Assembly: GCF_029581275.1 (NCBI RefSeq)
Contig: NZ_CP120742.1
Coordinates: forward strand, 4,340,501-4,404,500
DNA from: Micromonospora sp. WMMD1155
GTDB lineage: Bacteria > Actinomycetota > Actinomycetes > Mycobacteriales > Micromonosporaceae
Direction of reading: 5' to 3'
Length of the DNA: 64,000 bases
Within the stretch, counting starts at the first letter, position 1. Every line of letters begins with the position of its first letter. Under the pieces are notes generated by a model. It ran no database searches and was not told the origin of the DNA. It saw nothing but the letters and a program-made list of their open reading frames with translations. The position numbers and the translations under genes are program-made. Positions 18,613 through 26,138 of the stretch are shown piece after piece.

Positions 18613-20027
18613 CGTACCCGCACACCCACGCCGCCGGCCGTCGTACCGGGACCTCGTCCCGGCACGGCGGCCGGTCGGCTGCCCCCGTACCCCCGCAGAT
18701 CCCGGACCGGCGCGGACCCGGCGGCCGACGGCTGCTGGGCGTGCTGCTCCTGGTCGGCCTGGTCGCCAGTGTGCTGCCGTGGTGGTTGGGCACCCCCGCC
18801 GGTTCGTTGCGCAGCACCGCGGCCACCGTCACGGCGGCGGGCCGGATCACCGGCCTGATCGCCGGCTACCTGCTGCTGGTGCAGGTGCTGATGATGAGCC
18901 GGCTGCCCGTGCTGGAACGCTGGATCGGCGGCGAGCAGATGGCCCGCTGGCACCGCGACGTCGGGGCGACGCTGCTGGTCGCCGTGCTGGCGCACCTGTC
19001 GCTGATCCTCGTCGGCTACGCGGACCTGCGGAACCAGTCGATAATCGCCGAGGTCGGCACGCTGCTCGGCGACTACGAGGACATGGTCTCGGCGTTCGTC
19101 GCCACCGGCATCATGATGCTGGTCGGCTTCAGCAGTGTCCGGGCGATCCGGCGGGCGTTGCCCTACGAGCTGTGGCACGCGCTGCACCTGTCCAGCTACC
19201 TGGTCCTGCTGCTCGGCTTCGGCCACCAGTTCACCCACGGCGCCCAGTTGTACAAGCCCGGTCCGGTGCGTACCGGCTGGATCGCGCTCTACCTGCTGGT
19301 GGTCGCCGCCCTGCTCTGGGGGCGGGTGATCGCGCCACTGGCGTTCAACCTGCGGTACAAGCTGCGGGTCGCCGACGTGGTCGCGGAGAGCCCGGACACC
19401 ATCTCCATCTACCTCACCGGTGAGCGCCTCGGTCGGCTGACGATGCTCGGTGGCCAGTACTTCCGCTGGCGCTTCCTCACCCGAGGTTGCTGGTGGCAGT
19501 CGCACCCGTTCTCCGTCTCCGCCGCCGCGAACGGTCGCTGGCTGCGGCTCACCGTCAAGGTCGTCGGCGCGCACACCGCGGACCTGCGCGACCTGGAGCA
19601 GGGCACCCGGGTCTGGGCGCAGGGCCCGTCGGGCACCTTCACCGCCGCGCACCGGGTCCGGGAGCGGGCCCTGCTGATCGCCGGCGGCAGCGGCATCACG
19701 CCGATCCGGGCCATGTTGGAGGAACTGCCCCCGGGCGCCGCCCTGATCTACCGGGCCCGCACCCCGGCCGACGTGCTGCTCAGCCGGGAGCTGGACTGGC
19801 TGGCCCAGGAACGGGACACCTCCGTCTGGTACGTCATCGGCTCCCGCGACGACCCCGGCCCCCGCCAGCTGATCAGCCCGGACGGGTTGCGTCAGCTGGT
19901 GCCCGACGTGGCCCGGCGCGACGTCTACCTGTGCGGGCCACCCGGGCTGGTGGAACAGTCGGTGCGCGCGCTGCGCCGTGCCGGTGTGCCCCGGCGGCAG
20001 ATCCACCTGGCCACGTTCGAGCTGTAG
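18609..20027 (+). CDS. Ferric reductase-like membrane protein with FAD/NAD(P)H domain
   Basis: Protein of 472 residues predicted to pass electrons from cytosolic NAD(P)H through FAD and haem across the membrane. After a basic N-terminal tail come about six membrane segments. Two histidine pairs spaced for haem are visible: the His of ARWHRDVG with that of LAHLSL, and those of LWHALHLSSY with FGHQFTHG. The soluble C-terminal half is a ferredoxin-NADP reductase module: QYFRWRF, the FAD motif HPFSVSAA, the NAD(P) motif IAGGSGITPIRAM and YLCGPPGLVEQ. GTG at 18609 overlaps the DUF1501 stop (GTGA). Confidence 0.88.
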   Translation: MTYPHTHAAGRRTGTSSRHGGRSAAPVPPQIPDRRGPGGRRLLGVLLLVGLVASVLPWWLGTPAGSLRSTAATVTAAGRITGLIAGYLLLVQVLMMSRLPVLERWIGGEQMARWHRDVGATLLVAVLAHLSLILVGYADLRNQSIIAEVGTLLGDYEDMVSAFVATGIMMLVGFSSVRAIRRALPYELWHALHLSSYLVLLLGFGHQFTHGAQLYKPGPVRTGWIALYLLVVAALLWGRVIAPLAFNLRYKLRVADVVAESPDTISIYLTGERLGRLTMLGGQYFRWRFLTRGCWWQSHPFSVSAAANGRWLRLTVKVVGAHTADLRDLEQGTRVWAQGPSGTFTAAHRVRERALLIAGGSGITPIRAMLEELPPGAALIYRARTPADVLLSRELDWLAQERDTSVWYVIGSRDDPGPRQLISPDGLRQLVPDVARRDVYLCGPPGLVEQSVRALRRAGVPRRQIHLATFEL

Positions 20028-20040
20028 GAAGGGCACCCCC

Positions 20041-20640
20041 ATGCGTCGCGCGTTCCTCGCGATCACCGGCCTGGCCGCCAGCACCACCGCGCTGGTCGTC
20101 TTCAAGGGCTCCCCGGCCACCAACCAGGTCGCCCAGAACCTGCCGACCGTCCAACCGGTCGACCCCACCGGGCAGGTCGTCGACCCGGGCGCCGACCCGA
20201 ACGCGCCGGGCACCGACCCGGCGGACGGCGCGGCGACGCCGTCCAGGAGCGCCGACGCGCCGGTGTCGCCCAAGCCCGGCAAGACCACCGCCCGCCCGTC
20301 GGCCACCAAGACCACCAAGGCCCCGAGCGCGCCACGCACCACCAAGCCACCCCAGTCGACCAACCGCCGGGTCACCGGAGCCGGCTTCGACAACGAGTAC
20401 GGGTACGTGCAGGTGCAGATCGTGGTCTCCGGCAACCGGATCGTCGAGGCCGTCGCGTTATCGCTGCCCAGCGGCGGCGAATCCGACATCCACAGCAGCG
20501 ACGTCAGCAACGCGTACGACGGCACCGGCGGGGAGGTGGTGCGGAAGCAGAACGCCAACCTCAACACCGTCTCCGGTGCCACCGAGACCAGCAACTCCTA
20601 CAAGCAGTCGCTGCGGTCCGCCATCGAGCAGGCGTTCTGA
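20041..20640 (+). CDS. Exported FMN-binding protein
   Basis: Protein of 199 residues. An N-terminal hydrophobic segment (AFLAITGLAASTTALVVF) exports or anchors it, followed by a long Pro/Thr/Lys-rich linker (about 35-108). The FMN-binding domain carries the flavinylation motif SGAT at 178-181, where Thr181 would hold covalent FMN. It would act outside the membrane, taking electrons from the haem/FAD protein encoded just upstream (13-bp gap). The flavinylating enzyme ApbE is the next gene, one base after the stop, strongly supporting this role. Confidence 0.88.
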   Translation: MRRAFLAITGLAASTTALVVFKGSPATNQVAQNLPTVQPVDPTGQVVDPGADPNAPGTDPADGAATPSRSADAPVSPKPGKTTARPSATKTTKAPSAPRTTKPPQSTNRRVTGAGFDNEYGYVQVQIVVSGNRIVEAVALSLPSGGESDIHSSDVSNAYDGTGGEVVRKQNANLNTVSGATETSNSYKQSLRSAIEQAF

Positions 20641-20641
20641 C

Positions 20642-21412
20642 GTGTCGACCGCGCTGACCCGACCGGGTCTCTGCCGGGTCGAGCAGATCATGGGTACGGC
20701 GATCACGGTGGACCTCGCCGACGACCTGCCACCGGCACGGGCGGGTGAGCTGGCGGACGACGTCTTCGCCTGGATGCGCGAGGTGGACGCCCGCTTCAGC
20801 ACGTACCAGCCGGACAGCGAGGTGTGCCGCTTCGACCGGGGTGAGGTGCTGCTCTCCGAGGCGTCGGCGGACCTGCGGTTCGTGCTGGAGACCTGCGCCG
20901 ACCTGTGGGGCGTCACCGACGGGTTCTTCGACGCGTACGCCACCGGGCGGCTCGACCCGTCCGGTTTCGTGAAGGGCTGGGCAGCGCAGGTCGCCTCGGA
21001 CCGGCTGCTCGCCGCCGGTGCCGCGAACCACTGCGTGAACGCCGGCGGCGACGTGCGCGTACGCGGGATGTCGCCCTCCGGGGAGCCGTGGCGGATCGGC
21101 ATCCGGCACCCGTGGGACGCGATGGCGACCTGCCTGGTGCTCACCGGGACCGATCTGGCCGTGGCCACCTCCGGGGTCTACGAGCGGGGTCGGCACGTGC
21201 TGGACCCGCGCCGGGGCGCGCCGGCCGGCGGGCTTCGCTCGGTGACCGTCGTCGGCACCGACCTCGGGGTTGCCGACGCGTACGCCACCGCCGCCCTGGC
21301 CATGGGAACCGCCGGTCGCGGCTGGCTGGATCGCCTGGACGACCACACCCACGCCGTCGTCACCGACGACGCCCGCCACTACTACTCCGCCGACATCCCG
21401 CTGACCGACTAG
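20642..21412 (+). CDS. apbE: FAD:protein FMN transferase (ApbE)
   Basis: Mg-dependent enzyme of 256 residues that attaches FMN from FAD to a Ser/Thr of a target flavoprotein; the likely target is the FMN-binding protein encoded directly upstream. Family landmarks are the N-terminal MGTAITVDL, the FVKGWAAQ stretch, VNAGGDVRVRG and the metal-binding tail of the active site ATSGVYERGRHVLDPRRG. No signal peptide is evident, so it probably acts in the cytosol or uses its target before export. GTG start at 20642. The stop shares CTAG with the stop of a small converging frame. Confidence 0.88.
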   Translation: MSTALTRPGLCRVEQIMGTAITVDLADDLPPARAGELADDVFAWMREVDARFSTYQPDSEVCRFDRGEVLLSEASADLRFVLETCADLWGVTDGFFDAYATGRLDPSGFVKGWAAQVASDRLLAAGAANHCVNAGGDVRVRGMSPSGEPWRIGIRHPWDAMATCLVLTGTDLAVATSGVYERGRHVLDPRRGAPAGGLRSVTVVGTDLGVADAYATAALAMGTAGRGWLDRLDDHTHAVVTDDARHYYSADIPLTD

Positions 21413-21570
21413 CGGATCGGGCGGTGGGTGCCGGCCGGGCGGGAACCGGTGGGGCGGGGGCGGCCGGGGCGCGAGCCGGACGGTCGGGTGCCGGCCCAGC
21501 CGTGTCGTCGGTGGCCGCGTCGGGGCGGTTCGGTGCCGCCCGGATGGGACGCTCTGTCGTTCGTGGACAT
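21409..21570 (-). CDS. Possible small basic Arg/Pro/Gly-rich protein
   Basis: Frame of 53 residues, beginning MSTNDRASHPGGTEPPRRG and ending in a run of Arg, Pro and Gly (THRPIR). A clear ribosome site, GGGGGAG, lies two bases before the ATG at 21570, closer than ideal. It is in the strand direction of the primase-like gene, 107 bp downstream of it, and its TAG stop shares the palindrome CTAG with the apbE stop. Low-complexity composition means it could be chance; no homology is recognised. Confidence 0.3.
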   Translation of the reverse strand: MSTNDRASHPGGTEPPRRGHRRHGWAGTRPSGSRPGRPRPTGSRPAGTHRPIR

Positions 21571-21677
21571 GTCTCCCCCGATCGTGGCGCGCGCTCGCGC
21601 CGTCCCCCTGTCAACGAGGACCCGCGCCCCGGCGACGCTGTCGGTCACCGGATGGATCGTCGGACGGGGCGTCTTCT

Positions 21678-22358
21678 TCACATTCCTCGTCGGGGCAGCG
21701 GCAGGTGACCGGGCACCAGGTCGGGGGTGAGCGTCACCCCGGTGGCGCGTAGCGCCCCGATCAACGTGTTCTGCACGAGGTACGAATCCGGAAGTCGCCA
21801 GCGGGCCTGCTCGGGGGCGACCGCCCAGCGGACCGTCCCCTCGGGCAGCCGGGTGGGTGGTGCGGGGATCCACGAGCCCGGTCCGTGCCGGACCACGTGG
21901 AAGCAGTGCTCCAACTCCGGCCGCAGCGGGTCGCCGGGGCGGACCAGGAACATCCACCGCCCGGTGGGCGTGGCCAGCACCGGTCCGCGTACGCCGGTGC
22001 CGGCCGGGTGGATCCGCACCGCGTCGAGCACGAGCCGTCCGAGGTGGGTGGGCACCTCCAACACGTCGAAGGCCCGGCCGGTGGGCAGCAGCACCCCGTG
22101 CGGGCGGCTGCGCCACCAGGTCGCCACCCGGGCCGGGTCGGCGCTGGCGGCCAGTTCCCAGTTCTCCAGGGCGGGGTGGCAGCCCACCGTGGGACAGCCG
22201 GCCCGGCCGCAGACGAAGCGACTGCGGGCCAGACAGGCCCCCGGGGTGACCTGCCAGCCGTGTGCGGCGTACCGCATGGCGACCCGGCGCAGCCGGACGC
22301 GTTCCAGCGGCGACAGTTCGACGACGCGCGGTCCGACATTCCCCCACATGTGTGCCAT
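21678..22358 (-). CDS. Primase-polymerase (prim-pol) domain protein, catalytic motifs degenerate
   Basis: Protein of 226 residues with the N-terminal fold of bifunctional DNA primase/polymerases. The family zinc/turn region is recognisable (CGRAGCPTVGCHPALENW, where active members usually have GKHP), followed by ATWWRSRPHGVLLPTG. The metal-binding DxD stretch reads AFDVLEVP and the motif II His is missing in TPTGRWMFLV, so catalysis is doubtful. No helicase domain follows. ATG at 22358 follows a GAGGAGGGGAG site. It diverges from an XRE regulator across a 237-bp gap. A regulatory or structural role is as likely as DNA synthesis. Confidence 0.75.
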   Translation of the reverse strand: MAHMWGNVGPRVVELSPLERVRLRRVAMRYAAHGWQVTPGACLARSRFVCGRAGCPTVGCHPALENWELAASADPARVATWWRSRPHGVLLPTGRAFDVLEVPTHLGRLVLDAVRIHPAGTGVRGPVLATPTGRWMFLVRPGDPLRPELEHCFHVVRHGPGSWIPAPPTRLPEGTVRWAVAPEQARWRLPDSYLVQNTLIGALRATGVTLTPDLVPGHLPLPRRGM

Positions 22359-22445
22359 CTCCCCTCCTCGGGCCCGGCGTTCGCCAGGTCCCATGTCGAG
22401 CACCGTCACTGCCGTAACCCACGATCGTTGAGGTTGACGAACGGC

Positions 22446-22462
22446 TCGTGCAACTTGCACGA
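22446..22462. promoter_or_regulatory. 17-bp perfect palindrome, candidate operator
   Basis: TCGTGCAACTTGCACGA is a perfect inverted repeat with 8-bp arms and a single central base. It lies in the gap between the divergent primase-like gene (start 22358) and XRE regulator gene (start 22596), 134 bp before the latter. It is a natural binding site for a dimeric HTH protein. Binding by the adjacent XRE regulator is inferred. Confidence 0.55.
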
Positions 22463-22595
22463 AAAGTACGAGGACTGGCTGTCCGGCTGACGTACATCGT
22501 GTGCGACCAGCGGAAACGTGAAAGTGAATGAAGGCCGCCGCGCCCGGGGACATCGCTTCGACTCGATCGGTCGTCGCGCAGGGGAGGATGGGGAG

Positions 22596-23825
22596 ATGGA
22601 CGAGCTACCCATAGGACGGCGGGTCGCCTACTGGCGCGGACGGCGCAAGATGTCGCAGCAGGTCTTCGCGGACCGGCTGGGCAAGTCGAAGAGCTGGGTG
22701 GACAAGGTCGAACGCGGCGTCCGCCGGTTGGATAAGTTCTCCGTCCTCTACGAGATCGCCGACATCCTCCAGGTGGACGTCCAACTCCTCATGGGCAAGG
22801 ACCCGGAGCGCCGCACCGACGCGTTGAACTGCATCGACCAGATCGAGGTGCAGGAGATCCGGGCGGCGCTGGAGCGTTACGACTCGATGAGCGCCTACTT
22901 CGACGCGGCGCCCTCGCCGCCGCCGCTGGACGACATGCGCAAGGCCGTCAACCACGCCTGGCTCACCTACCAGTACGGCCGCTACGGGATGCTCACCCGG
23001 GCGCTGCCCAAGCTGCTGCGCGACGCCCAGGCGGCCGACGCCGCGTACGGCGGGGACCGGGGCGTCGAGGCGGCGCACCTGCTCGGGCAGGTCTACCAGA
23101 TCGCCTCGTCGGTGCTGCGTAAACTCGGCGAGTGCGAGCTCGCCTGGCTGGCCGCCGACCGGTCGATGGCGGTGGCCCAGCGGGCCGACGACCCGCTGCT
23201 GGCCGGGATCGCCACCACCCGGGTCTGCAACGCGCTGGTCGCGATGGGTCGGGCCCGGCCCGCGTTGGAGCTGAACGTCCAGATCGCCAACCGGCTGGCC
23301 CCGGGTGGCGGCAACGATGTCTCCCCGGCCCGGCTCTCCGTCTACGGGATGCTGCTGCTCCAGGGTGCGATGGCCGCCTCGCGGATCGGCGACACGGCGA
23401 GCGTCGACGACCTCATCAACTGTGCGCAGGAGGCCGCCACCCTGCTCGGCGGCGACCACAACCACTACTGGACGTCCTTCGGTCCGACCAATGTCGAGTT
23501 GCACCGGGCCGCCGCCGCCGTCGAGTTGGGCGACGGTGGTCGGGCCGTGGAGGTGCACCGGCTCCGCATCGCGGAGCCCGCCTTCAACGCCCTGCTGCCC
23601 GAACGCCGCGCCCACCACCTGCTCGACATCGCCCGTGGCTACGCCCAGATGGGCGACGTGGCCAACGCCGGCGAGATGCTGCTGCTCGGCGACCGGCTCG
23701 CCCCGTCGGAGATCCGCTGCCGGCCGATCGCGCACGAGGTGATGTCGGACATCCTTCGTCGCACACGTGGTGCGCCGCCTTCTCCGGTAGCGGAGTTGGC
23801 TGAGCACATGGGAGTAGGGGTATGA
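22596..23825 (+). CDS. XRE-family transcriptional regulator with TPR-like C-terminal region
   Basis: DNA-binding regulator of 409 residues. The helix-turn-helix is at about 8-62: IGRRVAYWRGRRKMSQQVFADRLGKSKSW in parts, then VERGVRRL and LYEIADILQV. The remaining 330 residues are alpha-helical with repeated Ala/Leu pairs, as in TPR-type sensor domains (QVYQIASSVLRKLGECELAWL, then DIARGYAQMGDVANAGEML). ATG at 22596 follows GGGGAGG at 22581-22587. Such regulators are common in actinomycetes and are often linked to development; the signal here is unknown. It may control the divergent gene and the flavoprotein gene 16 bp downstream. Confidence 0.85.
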   Translation: MDELPIGRRVAYWRGRRKMSQQVFADRLGKSKSWVDKVERGVRRLDKFSVLYEIADILQVDVQLLMGKDPERRTDALNCIDQIEVQEIRAALERYDSMSAYFDAAPSPPPLDDMRKAVNHAWLTYQYGRYGMLTRALPKLLRDAQAADAAYGGDRGVEAAHLLGQVYQIASSVLRKLGECELAWLAADRSMAVAQRADDPLLAGIATTRVCNALVAMGRARPALELNVQIANRLAPGGGNDVSPARLSVYGMLLLQGAMAASRIGDTASVDDLINCAQEAATLLGGDHNHYWTSFGPTNVELHRAAAAVELGDGGRAVEVHRLRIAEPAFNALLPERRAHHLLDIARGYAQMGDVANAGEMLLLGDRLAPSEIRCRPIAHEVMSDILRRTRGAPPSPVAELAEHMGVGV

Positions 23826-23841
23826 GCGCGGAGCCGGTCTG

Positions 23842-24414
23842 ATGGCCGGTTCACCGCGCACCAGCGGGCACCGTGAGGTGCTCTACGTCATCGCCTGCGG
23901 CTCACCGCTGGCACGGCACGTCGGCCTCCTGGTCGACCTCGCCCAACAGGATGGTTGGGACGTCTGCGTGGTCACCACGCCGGACGGCGCGAAGTTCGTC
24001 GACCAGTCGGCACTGGCCCGGCAGACCGGCCATCCGGTGCGGACGCACTACAAGAATCCGGGTGACCCGGACGTGCTGCCGCCCGCCGACGCCATGATCG
24101 TCTGCCCGGCCACCGTCAACACGGTCAACAAGTGGGCGGCGGGCATCGCCGACACCCTCGCGCTCGGCCTGCTGGTCGAGGCGCAGGGCAAGGGCATCCC
24201 GATCGTGGCGGTGCCGTACACCAACGTGGCGATGGCCGCCCACCCGGCGTTCCGGGCCGGGGTGGCGCGGCTGGCCGAGTGGGGTGTCACGGTGCTCTTC
24301 GGTGATCACGTCGTCGCGTTGCACCCGCCGGGCACGGGGGAGCAGCACCTGTCCGCCTTCCCGTGGGCGAAGCCCCTGGCGGCGTTGCACACCGTCGCCG
24401 CGAACGCCGCCTAG
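23842..24414 (+). CDS. Flavoprotein of the HFCD / PPC decarboxylase-like family
   Basis: Protein of 190 residues with the FMN-binding homo-oligomeric Cys-decarboxylase fold: LYVIACGSPLARHVG at the N-terminus, MIVCPATVNTVNKWAAGIAD in the middle (the PATANT-like FMN motif) and PIVAVPYTN. The family includes phosphopantothenoylcysteine decarboxylase and lantibiotic decarboxylases. A full Dfp is not present and no peptide substrate gene is nearby, so the substrate is unknown. It starts 16 bp after the XRE regulator gene and may be its partner. Confidence 0.8.
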   Translation: MAGSPRTSGHREVLYVIACGSPLARHVGLLVDLAQQDGWDVCVVTTPDGAKFVDQSALARQTGHPVRTHYKNPGDPDVLPPADAMIVCPATVNTVNKWAAGIADTLALGLLVEAQGKGIPIVAVPYTNVAMAAHPAFRAGVARLAEWGVTVLFGDHVVALHPPGTGEQHLSAFPWAKPLAALHTVAANAA

Positions 24415-24534
24415 GCTCACCAGGACCGGCAGGCCCGGACGACCGCCTCGGGAAACGCGGCCCGGCGCTTCGGGTCGACGCGGCCGGGCGGGCGTCACCG
24501 CCCGAGGGCCCTCGCGCCGGTAAGCTGGCCCGCC

Positions 24535-25401
24535 GTGAGCACAAGCGGATCCGCGCCCACGGTGGCCGACGTGGTGGCCGAGCTGGAACGGCGTTTCCCG
24601 GCGGCCTGGGCCGAGGAGTGGGACCGGGTGGGCCTGGTGCTCGGCGAGCCGTCCGCGCCGGTGCGCCGGGTGCTCTGTGTGGTCGACGTGGTGCCCGAGA
24701 CGGTCGCCGAGGCGCTGGCCGCCGACGTGGACATGATCGTCTCGCACCACCCTCTGCTGCTGCGTGGCGTCTCGTCGGTCGCTCCGACGACCTTCAAGGG
24801 GCGGATCATCCACGACCTGATCCGGGCCGGTGTGGCGCTCTACGCGGCGCATACCAACGCCGACGTGGCCGCCCCCGGCGTCTCCGACGCCCTCGCCGCC
24901 CGGTTCGGGCTGACCGGGCTGCGCCCGCTGGCGCGTCCCGCGCCCGGCTCGCCCGCCCACGGCGACGACCGGGGCTTCGGCCGGGTCGGCGAGCTGCCCC
25001 AGCCGATGACCCTCGCCGAGCTGACCCGGCACGCCGCCGCCGTGCTTCCCGTCACGTCCTGGGGAGTTCGCGCTGCGGGCGATCCCCGGCGTATGGTTCG
25101 TACCCTCGCCGTCAGCGGCGGGTCGGGGGACGGTTTCCTCGGCGCCGCGACCGCCGCCGGGGTGGACGCCTTCCTCACCGCCGACCTGCGGCACCACCCG
25201 GCCGGCGAGCACCTCGCCGCCGATGGTCCCGCCCTGCTCGACGCCGCCCACTGGGCGACCGAACGACCGTGGCTGGACGACCTGGCCGCCCTCCTCCGGG
25301 AGGCGCCGGGCGTCGAGACGCTGGTGTCCGACCTGGATACCGACCCGTGGACAGTGCACGCCGCCGCACCCGTTGTGGACGACAAGGAGCCCCGACCGTG
25401 A
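24535..25401 (+). CDS. Nif3-like dinuclear metal centre protein
   Basis: Protein of 288 residues of the conserved YbgI/Nif3 family, which forms a toroidal hexamer with two metals per subunit; precise reaction unsettled (GTP cyclohydrolase I type 2 has been proposed for some). Metal ligands appear in VSHHPLLLRG near residue 65, AAHTNAD near 102 and the C-terminal LTADLRHHPAGEH. GTG start at 24535. It overlaps the zinc-ribbon gene downstream (GTGA), as in mycobacteria (Rv2230c-Rv2229c). Confidence 0.9.
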   Translation: MSTSGSAPTVADVVAELERRFPAAWAEEWDRVGLVLGEPSAPVRRVLCVVDVVPETVAEALAADVDMIVSHHPLLLRGVSSVAPTTFKGRIIHDLIRAGVALYAAHTNADVAAPGVSDALAARFGLTGLRPLARPAPGSPAHGDDRGFGRVGELPQPMTLAELTRHAAAVLPVTSWGVRAAGDPRRMVRTLAVSGGSGDGFLGAATAAGVDAFLTADLRHHPAGEHLAADGPALLDAAHWATERPWLDDLAALLREAPGVETLVSDLDTDPWTVHAAAPVVDDKEPRP

Positions 25402-26135
25402 AGGCTGACCCTCAGGTGCAGCGCCGCCTGCTCGACCTCCAGGCGATCGACACCAACCTCGCCCAGCTCGCCCACCGTCGGCGGTCGCTGCCCGAGCGGG
25501 CCGAGTTGGAGGCGCTGGCCCGGGAGTTGTCGGCGTTGGAGGACGAGCGGGTCCGCGCCCAGGTGGCCGTCGACGACCTGGACCGGGACATCGCCCGGAT
25601 GGAGAAGGACGTCGAGCAGGTCCGGGCCCGTAAGGAGAAGGACGAGAACCGGCTGGCCGCCGGCACCGGTCCGGCCCGCGAGTTGGAGGCGCTCCAGCAC
25701 GAGCTGGTCTCGCTGAACCGGCGGCAGAGCGACCTGGAGGACGCCGAGCTGGAGCTGATGGAGCAGCGGGAGACCGCGCAGGGCGTCCTCGACGGGGTGG
25801 AGCAGCGGTTGGCCGACGCCCGCGACAAGCGGGCCGCCACCGAGCAGCGCCGCGACGAGGCGATGGCCGAGATCGCCAAGGAGGAGGAGTTCAAGCGCGG
25901 GGCCCGTCAGCCGCTCGCCGCCGACCTTCCTGCCGACCTGGTCAAGCTCTACGACAAGATCCGCGAGGACACCGGGCTGGGCGCCGCGCTGCTCACCGCC
26001 GGGCGCTGCGGCGGGTGCCGGTTGGAGCTGTCCGGCGCCGACCTGGCCCGGATCCGCGGGGCCGCCCCGGACGACGTGGTCCGCTGCGAGGACTGCCGAC
26101 GGATCATGGTCCGCACCAACGAGTCGGGTCTGTAG
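25398..26135 (+). CDS. Coiled-coil zinc-ribbon protein (CT398/Rv2229c type)
   Basis: Protein of 245 residues. Residues about 8-180 form a long antiparallel coiled coil rich in Glu, Arg and Leu, and the C-terminus is a four-cysteine zinc ribbon, RCGGCRLELSG and RCEDCRRIMV. The family binds nucleic acid or partner proteins; its function is unsettled. The GTG start overlaps the Nif3 stop by four bases and the next gene, RNase H/phosphatase, begins three bases after the stop. The trio is a conserved actinobacterial operon. Confidence 0.9.
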   Translation: MKADPQVQRRLLDLQAIDTNLAQLAHRRRSLPERAELEALARELSALEDERVRAQVAVDDLDRDIARMEKDVEQVRARKEKDENRLAAGTGPARELEALQHELVSLNRRQSDLEDAELELMEQRETAQGVLDGVEQRLADARDKRAATEQRRDEAMAEIAKEEEFKRGARQPLAADLPADLVKLYDKIREDTGLGAALLTAGRCGGCRLELSGADLARIRGAAPDDVVRCEDCRRIMVRTNESGL

Positions 26136-26138
26136 GTC

